From contig AQRZ01000013.1 in the NCBI GenBank assembly GCA_000402835.1, forward strand, positions 1-6,613: 6,613 nucleotides of DNA, read 5' to 3'. The stretch comes from Synergistetes bacterium JGI 0000079-D21 (GTDB taxonomy: Bacteria > Synergistota > Synergistia > Synergistales > 79-D21). Positions 1 through 5,991 of the stretch are shown piece after piece; position 1 is the stretch's first letter, and the number at the start of each line of letters is the position of its first letter. The notes under the pieces are model-generated. The model was given only the letters and a program-made list of their open reading frames with translations, made no database searches and was not told the origin of the DNA. The translations under genes and the position numbers were made by a program.

Positions 1-552
1 CCCCCCCGCCGCCAGCTCGTAGATGATGTCCCAGAACCTCCTTCTCGAAACCGGGTCGACACCGCTGGTGGGCTCGTCCAGGAAAAGGAGCTCGGGCCTG
101 TGCAGGATCGCGCAACCCAGGGCCAGCCTCTGGCGGATGCCCCCTGAAAGGGATCCCGCAAGGTCCCGGGTCCTCCCGGAGAGGCCGGCCATCCCGACCA
201 CTTCCTCGATCCGTCCACGGGCGACCGACCTGGGGAGGCTGAACATCCCGGCGTAAAACTCAAGGTTCTCGGAAACCGTCAGGTCATCGTAAAGGCTGAA
301 CCGCTGCGACATGTACCCCAGCCTCGACTTGACCGCATCCCGGTCCCCGGCGATGTCCAGCCCGAGAATGACGGCGCTTCCCTCGGTCGGCTCCAGGATT
401 CCCGTCAGCATCCGGATCGTGGTGGTCTTCCCGGAACCGTTCGGCCCCAGGAAACCGTAGACCGATCCCTGGGGGATCGAGAAACAGACGTGGTCGACCG
501 CCGTAAAGGAACCGAACCTGCGGGTCAGGTCCCGCGCCACCACCGCGTTCAT
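1..552 (-). CDS. ABC transporter ATP-binding protein, YbhF C-terminal-half-like (second ATPase; partial, C-terminus beyond window)
   Basis: This is a nucleotide-binding subunit that would power an ABC-2 type exporter at the cytoplasmic face of the inner membrane. The first 184 residues are present and the frame is still open at position 1. Visible motifs are Walker A GPNGSGKTT (residues 36-44), Q-loop Gln83, signature LSGGIRQRLALG (135-146) and Walker B LLFLDEPTSGVD (155-166) with catalytic Glu160. The H-loop is not in the window. The GPNG-type Walker A and the motif spacing resemble the C-terminal half of E. coli YbhF (recalled, not aligned). The ATG at 552 has GGGAGG at 567-562, 9 nt upstream, and only one base separates it from the TGA of the preceding ATPase gene, so translation is probably coupled. 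It is the fourth visible gene of the tetR-hlyD-ABC-ABC operon, and permease genes are expected next. The ATPase assignment is firm; the substrate is unknown. Confidence 0.95.
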   Translation of the reverse strand, partial: MNAVVARDLTRRFGSFTAVDHVCFSIPQGSVYGFLGPNGSGKTTTIRMLTGILEPTEGSAVILGLDIAGDRDAVKSRLGYMSQRFSLYDDLTVSENLEFYAGMFSLPRSVARGRIEEVVGMAGLSGRTRDLAGSLSGGIRQRLALGCAILHRPELLFLDEPTSGVDPVSRRRFWDIIYELAAGG

Positions 553-553
553 T

Positions 554-1456
554 TCAGGGGACCTCCCTGGCCATCTCGACAAAGGCGTCCTCGAGGCTGG
601 GGGGAATCTCCCTGAGGGACAGGACACTCACTCCCGCTCGATCCAGGGCTTGCTCCACCTGCCTGCGGGCCTCGACGGGATCGTCGACCACGAGGTGGAA
701 CGCGCTGCCGAAGGCGTTGACCTCCCGCACCGGGACTCCCGCGAGCAGGGGCCTCAAGTTCCTGGCCTGCGCCCGGACCTCCAGGACATGCCGAGGGAAA
801 GCCCGGCAGATCGCCTTCGGAGAATCACAGGCCAAAAGCCTTCCCTCGTGCAGGAAACCGGTTCGCGTGCAAAGTTCCGCCTCGTCCATGTAGGGAGTCG
901 TGACGAAGATCGTGATGCCCCGGCGGTTCAGGTCATAGAGGAGCCTCCAGATCTCCCGCCTGGAAACGGGATCGACCCCGGTCGTCGGTTCGTCCAGGAT
1001 AAGGAGGCTGGGGCTGTGCATCAGGCCGGCAGCCAGGGCCAGCTTCCGCTTCATTCCCCCGGAAAGGGCATCTGCCAGGCGGTCGGAGAAGGCAAGAAGG
1101 TTCGTGAAGGTCAAAATCTCCCTCCCCCTTTCTTCGACTTCCCCCGGGGCCGCCCCGTAAAGGGCACCGAAAAGCCGGATGTTCTCCCAGACCGTGAGGT
1201 CCCCGTAAAGGGTGAAAGCCTGGGGGACCGTGCCCAGCCTGCCCCTCACCTTTTCCGGGGCACCTGAGCCCAGGACGGACAGGCGTCCCTGCTCCGGGCG
1301 AAGGACACCCGCCAGGATGCGGACCAGGGTCGTTTTTCCAGCGCCGTCCGGCCCCACGAGACCGAAGATCTCCCCCTCGCGGACTCCAAGGGAAACCTCG
1401 CGCAGGACCCTTCGATTCCCGAAGGAGAAAGAAAGGGATTCGGCCTCAATCAACAT
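554..1456 (-). CDS. ABC transporter ATP-binding protein, YbhF N-terminal-half-like (first ATPase)
   Basis: This complete 300-residue ATPase is the likely partner of the following ATPase in an ABC-2 type exporter. Motifs are Walker A GPDGAGKTT (35-43), Q-loop Gln79, signature LSGGMKRKLALA (131-142), Walker B LLILDEPTTGVD (151-162) with Glu156, and a C-terminal accessory region from about residue 220. The GPDGAGKTT form of Walker A is what I recall from the N-terminal half of E. coli YbhF, so the two adjacent genes look like a split YbhF. One key residue is missing: the H-loop reads TTPYMDEAE with Pro188 (codon 893-895) where the usual motif is TTH. The other motifs are intact, so ATP binding is likely, but hydrolysis at the site using this H-loop may be weak. 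The ATG at 1456 lies inside the end of hlyD (11-bp overlap) with only a weak GGCGGA-like ribosome site, so coupling to hlyD is likely. Confidence 0.95.
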   Translation of the reverse strand: MLIEAESLSFSFGNRRVLREVSLGVREGEIFGLVGPDGAGKTTLVRILAGVLRPEQGRLSVLGSGAPEKVRGRLGTVPQAFTLYGDLTVWENIRLFGALYGAAPGEVEERGREILTFTNLLAFSDRLADALSGGMKRKLALAAGLMHSPSLLILDEPTTGVDPVSRREIWRLLYDLNRRGITIFVTTPYMDEAELCTRTGFLHEGRLLACDSPKAICRAFPRHVLEVRAQARNLRPLLAGVPVREVNAFGSAFHLVVDDPVEARRQVEQALDRAGVSVLSLREIPPSLEDAFVEMAREVP

Positions 1457-2432
1457 GAAGCGTCACGTCCGCCGGCATGCCGGGCTTGAGCGCCCCGTCC
1501 GCGTTCTCGACGGCGATCTCCACCGCAAAAACGAGGTTGGCCCGTTCTTCGGTCGTCAGGCTTTGCCTCGGGGTGAACTCGGCCCGGTCCGAGATGGTCC
1601 GGACCCTTCCCCGAAAAACCTTCCCCGGAAAGGAATCGACCCGGACGTCCGCCTCCTGCCCAATCTTCAGCCTGCCGAGAACGGTGCTGGGAAGGTAGAT
1701 CTTCACCCAGCAATCGGACATGTCCGCCACGGTCGCCAGGGCAGCTCCTGCGGGGAGGAATTCCCCTTCCTCGAAGTTTTTCGAAAGGACCACGCCGTCT
1801 TTCGGGGAAACCAGGACCGTATCCGCAACCCGGGAGAGTGTCACCCGGTGCAAGGCCTCCAGCCTGCGGACCTCGGCCTCCTGGGCCCTGACCACGTCGG
1901 ATCGCGTACCCGACCTGACAAGGGAAAGCCTCTGCCGGGCCGCAGAGAGGTCGCTGGATGCGAGGTCGCGGCGTGCGGTGACGTCGTCCATTTCCTTTCT
2001 TGCGATGACCCTTTCCGCGTATAGGGCCGAAAAACGCACGAAGTCGGCCTGGGCCAGGCCGAAACGGGTTTCGGCCGCTTTGACGAAGGCTTCCGCCTCG
2101 CGGATCTCCTGGGGCCGGGGGCCGCTTCTCAGGTCCTCCAGGACCGACTTCGCCCGCGCCAGGCCTTCCCTGTCCTGCCGAACCAATGCCTCAAGGTCGG
2201 GTCGATAGAGGCGGCCCAGCACTTGCCCCTTCCTGACGGCGTCCCCCTCCCGGGCCGCGAGCTCGGCCAGGGTCCCGTATTCCTTGGCCGTCACGACGAC
2301 CTCCCTGACCTCGATCGTCCCCGCCGCGACGATGGCGCCGTTTCTCCCGTTCCCGAGAAAGCGGCACAGCGCCACGCCGGCTGCAATCGCCAGGACCACC
2401 AACGAAAGGACTGCCAGGATCCTATGCTTCAC
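1446..2432 (-). CDS. HlyD-family membrane fusion protein, YbhG-like
   Basis: This is the periplasmic adaptor of the exporter, anchored in the inner membrane and expected to link the permease to an outer-membrane channel. From the GTG at 2432 the product has 328 residues. It has a single hydrophobic anchor at about 5-24, a first lipoyl/barrel-sandwich half at about 45-80 (GTLAELAAREGDAVRKGQVL), a long Ala/Arg/Glu-rich helical hairpin at about 80-200, the second lipoyl half at about 203-233 (SPKDGVVL), and beta-barrel strands to the end. The segment near 283-320 (AEFTPRQ, then NLVFAVEI and LKPGMP) closely resembles YbhG as I recall it. An in-frame ATG at 2486 would add 18 charged residues before the anchor. 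I prefer GTG because it has AAGGGG about 10 nt upstream and puts Lys-His-Arg directly before the anchor. It overlaps tetR by 11 bp and ABC-1 by 11 bp. Cys23 follows VAL, a poor lipobox, so I do not call it a lipoprotein. Confidence 0.93.
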   Translation of the reverse strand: MKHRILAVLSLVVLAIAAGVALCRFLGNGRNGAIVAAGTIEVREVVVTAKEYGTLAELAAREGDAVRKGQVLGRLYRPDLEALVRQDREGLARAKSVLEDLRSGPRPQEIREAEAFVKAAETRFGLAQADFVRFSALYAERVIARKEMDDVTARRDLASSDLSAARQRLSLVRSGTRSDVVRAQEAEVRRLEALHRVTLSRVADTVLVSPKDGVVLSKNFEEGEFLPAGAALATVADMSDCWVKIYLPSTVLGRLKIGQEADVRVDSFPGKVFRGRVRTISDRAEFTPRQSLTTEERANLVFAVEIAVENADGALKPGMPADVTLHVD

Positions 2433-3021
2433 GGCAGGCCACCCCTTCCCGGAACAGCGAGAGGATCGCCTCCGGCAGGCCTTCAAGGTTCTGTTCCGGC
2501 TCGAGGATCACCTTCCGGGCCACCGGTCCCACGAGGAACAGGTAGTTCGACATGGACGCGAGCAGCAGGGCCGCGACGGCCGGGTCCGTGCCCTTCTTCA
2601 GGTCCCCTTCCGTGACGGCCTCGGAGATCGAGGCCCTCAGCATCCCCGCCACCCTCTCCACGTGAGGGACGATCACGGTCTCGAAGCAGGGGGTCGGGTC
2701 AGCCATTTCACGGTTGATGAAACGGATCAGGGAAGGATTGGCCGCGTGAAAGGCAAACAGTCCCCGCACGAATCCCTCGATCCGCTCCATCGGTGACCGG
2801 TCCCGGGACATGACCGTCCCGAAGTGCCGCTCCAGCTCCGCCCAGATTCCCTCCAGGACGGCCCGGTAGAGGTCCTCCTTGCCGCCAAAGTAGTACGATA
2901 CGGCTGCCGCGTTGGCCCCCGCGGCCCTGGCGATTTCTCTCACGGACGTCCCGTCGAACCCTTTTTGGGAGAAAAGCGCCCTGGCCGCCGAAAGCAACCG
3001 TTCCTTCACCGTGTCATCCAA
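2422..3021 (-). CDS. TetR/AcrR-family transcriptional regulator, CecR (YbiH)-like
   Basis: This is a probable dimeric, ligand-responsive repressor of its own efflux operon. From the TTG at 3021 it has 199 residues. The N-terminal TetR DNA-binding domain spans about 5-52, with the helix-turn-helix in TSVREIARAAGANAAAVSYY (25-44) followed by FGGKEDLY (45-52). The C-terminal ligand and dimer domain contains INREMADPTP, which resembles the CecR/DUF1956 class. The frame can be opened from another TTG at 3045. I chose 3021 because AAGGGGG at 3036-3030 sits 8 nt upstream, while nothing like a ribosome site precedes 3045. Position as first gene of an operon ordered like ybiH-ybhG-ybhF supports the CecR-like call. 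A promoter and candidate operator lie immediately upstream, consistent with autorepression. The TetR assignment is firm; the CecR-like subgroup rests on memory of motifs and on gene order. Confidence 0.93.
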   Translation of the reverse strand: MDDTVKERLLSAARALFSQKGFDGTSVREIARAAGANAAAVSYYFGGKEDLYRAVLEGIWAELERHFGTVMSRDRSPMERIEGFVRGLFAFHAANPSLIRFINREMADPTPCFETVIVPHVERVAGMLRASISEAVTEGDLKKGTDPAVAALLLASMSNYLFLVGPVARKVILEPEQNLEGLPEAILSLFREGVACREA

Positions 3022-3029
3022 GTCTTGCG

Positions 3030-3036
3030 CCCCCTT
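3030..3036 (-). promoter_or_regulatory. Ribosome binding site deciding the tetR start
   Basis: The minus strand reads AAGGGGG, then 8 nt, then the TTG at 3021. This supports 3021 rather than 3045 as the start of the regulator gene. Confidence 0.65.
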
Positions 3037-3050
3037 CAGGCTCAAAAGCC

Positions 3051-3076
3051 TAAAACAGTTGTTTAAAACGCTTGTT
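3051..3076 (-). promoter_or_regulatory. Candidate operator of the TetR regulator
   Basis: On the plus strand two 13-base units stand back to back: TAAAACAGTTGTT (3051-3063) and TAAAACGCTTGTT (3064-3076), matching at 11 of 13 positions. The first unit plus the next base holds a perfect inverted repeat, AAACA-GT-TGTTT (3053-3064). The pair covers roughly the first 25 transcribed bases after the promoter at 3081-3108, a typical place for a repressor to block transcription. That the TetR protein binds here is inferred from position and symmetry. Confidence 0.6.
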
Positions 3077-3080
3077 CACA

Positions 3081-3108
3081 ATCCTACTCCTCTTTCCATT
3101 CGCGTCAA
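3081..3108 (-). promoter_or_regulatory. Sigma70-type promoter of the tetR-hlyD-ABC-ABC operon
   Basis: On the minus strand a -35 box TTGACG (3108-3103, 5 of 6 consensus) is followed by a 16-nt spacer and a -10 box TAGGAT (3086-3081, 4 of 6). Transcription would begin near 3074, giving a leader of about 53 nt before the TTG at 3021. The -35 box lies five bases past the T-tract of the preceding terminator. Confidence 0.65.
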
Positions 3109-3113
3109 GGGTG

Positions 3114-3149
3114 AAAAAAAAGCCGGCCCGCTCAAGCCGGGCCAGCTTT
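3114..3149 (-). terminator. Intrinsic terminator after the ThDP enzyme gene
   Basis: Read on the minus strand, arms AAAGCTGGCCCG (3149-3138) and CGGGCCGGCTTT (3130-3119) pair with a single mismatch around a 7-nt loop and run into eight T (3121-3114). It begins about 32 bases after the TGA at 3181, so it ends the ddh-ThDP unit and insulates it from the efflux promoter. Confidence 0.9.
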
Positions 3150-3180
3150 CGTCCGATCAGGCATCACCGGGGTCAGAGGC

Positions 3181-4888
3181 TCAGTAAGGGCAATCCATGC
3201 CGAGCCTGGCCGCTTCCTCGGCCCACTCGGGGACCGGGGGAACCTGCTCGTCCTCCGGCAGGACGGGCAATTCCAGGAAGAAGGGACCTTTCCTGGAAAA
3301 CATCGCTTCCAGTGCCGGGCCGAGTTCCCCGGAACCGGCCGCGCGTCCGGCCTCGAGGCCGAACCCCCTTGCCACCGCAGGGTAGTCCGTCTCGGAAAAG
3401 TCGGTGGCAAACCGCCCGACCCCCCCCGGAGAAGCGGGAGGTGGCACGGATCCAGCCGAAACACTCGTTGTTGAAAAGCACGACCTTGACGTCGCGCCCC
3501 GATCGCTTGAGGGTCTCCAGCTCTCCTGCGGTGAACCCGAAACTGCCGTCGCCGGTCAGGACAACGACGGGACCGTCATGGGCATAGGAGGCCCCGAGTC
3601 CCGCCGGAAGGCCGTAACCCAATGCCCCCACAGAGAAATTGACGATCCATTTCCGGCCTGGGCCCTTCAGCTTCAGGAACGCCGATGCGTACACTGCGCT
3701 GATGCCGGGATCCGCCACGACCAGGGCGTTTTCCGGGAGAGCTCTTTCCAGTTCCCGGACAAACCGCATCGGGTGGACCGGTGCTCCTTCACGGCCGAAG
3801 CAGGCAGCCAGGGAAACCATGAACGCCTCGCGGGCGCGGCGGTTTTCCTCCGCCCTCGCGGCCGCCGTTTCACGGTCGATCGGCCGCCCGCGGTCGAGCA
3901 TCACTTCGAGGGTGGCCTTCGCGTCGCCGAGCAGGGGCAAGGCCTCCGGGTAATTGTTCCCCAGCTCTTCGCCGCTCACGTCCAGGTGAATCAGGGTCTG
4001 GCCCGAACCGGGAACGGGGATTTTCCAACCGTCCGTCCCCGCCGAGTCCGTGCTGCAACCGACGAAGAAAATGCAGTCGGCATCCAGGATGCGGCCGTTC
4101 GAATAGCGGGTTCCTCCCCGGGCCCCGATCACCCCGAGGGAAAGGGGATGGGTCTCATCGAAGGCCCCCTTCCCGTTGATCGTCGTGCCCACCGCGGCCC
4201 CGTAGCGCTCCGCCAGGGCCTGCAGGGGTTCCCAGGCCTGGGAGGCGAGAACTCCCTGACCGCAGACGATGACGGGCTTACGGGCCTTCTCGAGTGCCGC
4301 CAGGGCCAGGTCGACCGACGCAAGGGCCGCGACGGGGCGATGTCCCGGGAAGCGGGCAAAATCGGGCTGAACCGCCAGGTTGGGCGATTCGGCCTCCTGG
4401 GCCAGCAGGTCCATCGGAACCCTCACGTGGACCGGCCCGGGCTTTCCGGTGGTGGCGATCCGGAAGGTCCTCCGCACCACATGGGGCACCTCGTCGGGAT
4501 GGGTCAGGGTGAACGTGGCCTTCGTGATCCCCGAGAACAGGGCCGACTGGTTCAGGCCCGTGAGCATGTTCCGGCTTTCCATGTGGAGCGGGATGTCGGA
4601 GGTGAAGGCGATGACCGGGTTCGCCCCCTTGAAGGATTCGGCGATCCCCGGAAGGATGTGGGTGCTCCCCACGCTGGGGCTTTCGCAGATTCCAGGGCGT
4701 CCCGACGCCTTGGCGTACCCGTCCGCCATGAAAGAACTGCTTCGCTCGTCCCTCGTCAGGACGTGCTCGATCTCCCCGAACCCGCGCCACGTCTCGTACC
4801 AGGGGAGAGTGGTCTCGCCCGGCAACCCGAACACGTGGCGCACCTCGTATCCTTTCAGCATTTCAAGAAGAACCTGGGCGACTTTCAA
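3181..4888 (-). CDS. Thiamine-diphosphate-dependent enzyme, acetolactate synthase/decarboxylase superfamily; frameshifted at a G8 tract
   Basis: This is a ThDP enzyme of the acetolactate synthase-like (IlvB/POX/decarboxylase) superfamily; its exact substrate is not recognisable. Counting from the upstream TTG at 4894, the N-terminal Pyr domain contains FGLPGETTLP (22-31) and RDERSSSFMADGYAKASG (48-65) with the conserved catalytic-type Glu50. A central domain covers about 185-340. The C-terminal ThDP-binding motif starts at GDGSFGF (448-454) and ends with Asn475-Asn476. After it comes FGWIRATSRF rather than the GMVxQWQ pattern of true acetolactate synthases. The frame breaks near residue 490 in eight G (3420-3427). 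The uninterrupted frame then runs through unrelated residues to 3173, while the frame one base over continues with family-like VGRFATDFSETDYPAVARGF and ends at the TGA at 3181. Removing one G gives about 568 residues, a normal length. I chose TTG 4888 because GGGAGG is 7 nt upstream; the SD abuts TTG 4894. It starts 38 nt after ddh and is probably cotranscribed with it. Confidence 0.85.
3420..3427 (-). other. G8 homopolymer at the frame break in the ThDP enzyme gene
   Basis: The plus strand has eight consecutive C, so the coding strand has eight G. Upstream codons read Phe-Ser-Gly-Gly in one frame. With seven G the reading continues Phe-Ser-Gly-Gly-Val-Gly-Arg-Phe into the family-like C-terminus. 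The site is where a sequencing error, a slippage mutation or phase variation would be expected. Confidence 0.9.
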
Positions 4889-4894
4889 CGCCAA

Positions 4895-4901
4895 CCCTCC
4901 C
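4895..4901 (-). promoter_or_regulatory. Ribosome binding site deciding the ThDP enzyme start
   Basis: The minus strand reads GGGAGGG directly before TTG 4894 (no room for initiation there) and about 7 nt before the in-frame TTG at 4888. This favours 4888. Confidence 0.65.
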
Positions 4902-4926
4902 TATGGATACCGACGTCCCCAACGGC

Positions 4927-5835
4927 CTAGACCAGGCGTGCGAGCAAGGCGTCCCGCTCTCCGCAAAGGCAGTCGATGGGGGGGATTTCCAGCAAAGTGT
5001 AGCACCCGGGTTTCTGGCGAGTCGAGGCCCGCGCGGCCGAAACCATGACCTGGGCCGTCGCCGCCGGATTCATGACCGACATGATGAACTCCATCCGCTG
5101 GTTGTGCGAGGCCCCGGAAACCCCTTTCCGCTCCATGTGGACCCCGTGTCCCATGTCCTGGAGGGCCGGGATGTCTTCCGCGGGGTAGAACACGCATTCG
5201 TCGTGCGAGAAGTAGGGGTCGGCCTTGATCCTGGCCGTGACCGAATCGAAGTCGTAGCCGGGCCGGGTCTTCACGTAGATCAGGCGCCGGTGAAGCCCCG
5301 TCCCGATCGGGATCGTCACGGAAAGGGCGTCTTCGACCCCCTCCAGGGCCTTGATGGCGACGGTGTGCCCCATGCTCATGCCCGGCCCGAAGTTCGTGTA
5401 GGTGATCCCCCGCGGGGCGATCGTCTCCATGACGGCCCGGACGACCGAATCCGTTCCCGGGTCCCATCCTGCCGAAATGACCGCCACGGAGTTTCCGGCT
5501 TTTGCCGCCGCTCCCAGGGAAGCCCGCAGTTCCATGACCGGTTTTCCGTGGATGTCGAAGCTGTCCACGGTGTTGATTCCCTTTTCGAGGTAGCCGGGAG
5601 CCACCTCGGGAACGGCACGGCTGGCGATTCCAAGGATCGCGACCTGCACCGGCCCGAGCCGTTCAACGTCCGTGACGACTTCAAGCTCCGGGCGCTCGCC
5701 CTTCAGAACGCGGGCCTTTTCCGGGTTTCTCAGCACCACTCCGGCCAATTCCATGTCCGGGCTGGCCTGGACGGCCTGCACAGCCTCCTGGCTGACGTGG
5801 CCAAAGCCGACGACGGCAACGCGGATCTTGTCCAT
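4927..5835 (-). CDS. ddh: meso-diaminopimelate D-dehydrogenase (EC 1.4.1.16), type-II-like
   Basis: This cytoplasmic NADP(H) enzyme interconverts meso-2,6-diaminopimelate and L-2-amino-6-oxopimelate plus ammonia, giving a one-step route in lysine/peptidoglycan precursor synthesis or, in reverse, diaminopimelate breakdown. From ATG 5835 it has 302 residues. It has an N-terminal Rossmann fold (VAVVGFGHVS, 6-15), Arg36 after the second strand (fits NADP), DSFDIH (91-96), SAGWDPG (121-127), GPGMSMGH (150-157) and SHNQRMEF (243-250). Each has a clear counterpart in the Corynebacterium enzyme as I recall it. The length and the region round SRAVPE (72-77) are closer to the shorter Symbiobacterium-type (type II) enzymes, some of which accept other D-amino acids. 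The third Rossmann glycine is Ser15. AAGGAGG at 5850-5844 sits 8 nt before ATG 5835. A longer frame from 5934 is rejected because it begins inside the upstream terminator and spans the promoter. It leads the unit with the ThDP enzyme. Confidence 0.92.
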   Translation of the reverse strand: MDKIRVAVVGFGHVSQEAVQAVQASPDMELAGVVLRNPEKARVLKGERPELEVVTDVERLGPVQVAILGIASRAVPEVAPGYLEKGINTVDSFDIHGKPVMELRASLGAAAKAGNSVAVISAGWDPGTDSVVRAVMETIAPRGITYTNFGPGMSMGHTVAIKALEGVEDALSVTIPIGTGLHRRLIYVKTRPGYDFDSVTARIKADPYFSHDECVFYPAEDIPALQDMGHGVHMERKGVSGASHNQRMEFIMSVMNPAATAQVMVSAARASTRQKPGCYTLLEIPPIDCLCGERDALLARLV

Positions 5836-5893
5836 TCCTTCTTCCTCCTTGTCCGGGGACCGGAATTTTCGCTCATCATTGGTGAGTACCATG

Positions 5894-5922
5894 ATCGTAT
5901 CCCTCCGCGCCGTCCTTGTCAA
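5894..5922 (-). promoter_or_regulatory. Sigma70-type promoter of ddh and the ThDP enzyme gene
   Basis: On the minus strand a perfect -35 box TTGACA (5922-5917) is followed by exactly 17 nt and a -10 box TACGAT (5899-5894, 4 of 6). Transcription would start near 5887, leaving about a 52-nt leader before ATG 5835. This is the best promoter in the window. Confidence 0.8.
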
Positions 5923-5932
5923 CCGGGAAAGC

Positions 5933-5969
5933 AAAAAAGGCGGGCCGCCTCCCGAGAGGCGCCCGCCTT
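5933..5969 (-). terminator. Intrinsic terminator after the thioferritin-like gene
   Basis: Read on the minus strand, AAGGCGGGC-GCCTC pairs with GAGGC-GGCCCGCCTT around a TCGG tetraloop, with one bulged C, and runs into six T (5938-5933). It lies about 22 bases after the stop of the ferritin-like gene and ends that unit. Confidence 0.9.
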
Positions 5970-5991
5970 GACTGCAAATCGGCCGGAATCC

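Noticed and set aside
2361..2369. Possible lipoprotein cysteine in the adaptor protein (VALC)
   Set aside because: Leu directly before Cys does not fit a lipobox, and the hydrophobic stretch serves well as an ordinary membrane anchor.
3038..3051. Inverted repeat AGGCT-CAAA-AGCCT upstream of tetR as an operator or attenuator
   Set aside because: The arms are only 5 bp, with no T-tract and no relation to the stronger palindrome next to it, so it may be chance. It is also partly inside a possible longer tetR frame.
3404..4930. A 508-codon open frame on the plus strand opposite the ThDP enzyme gene
   Set aside because: Low-complexity composition without motifs, while the minus strand encodes clear ThDP-enzyme motifs over the same span.
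4927..5934. A longer version of the dehydrogenase starting at 5934
   Set aside because: The extra N-terminus spans the promoter boxes and starts in the terminator T-tract. ATG 5835 has an excellent ribosome site and begins right at the Rossmann strand.
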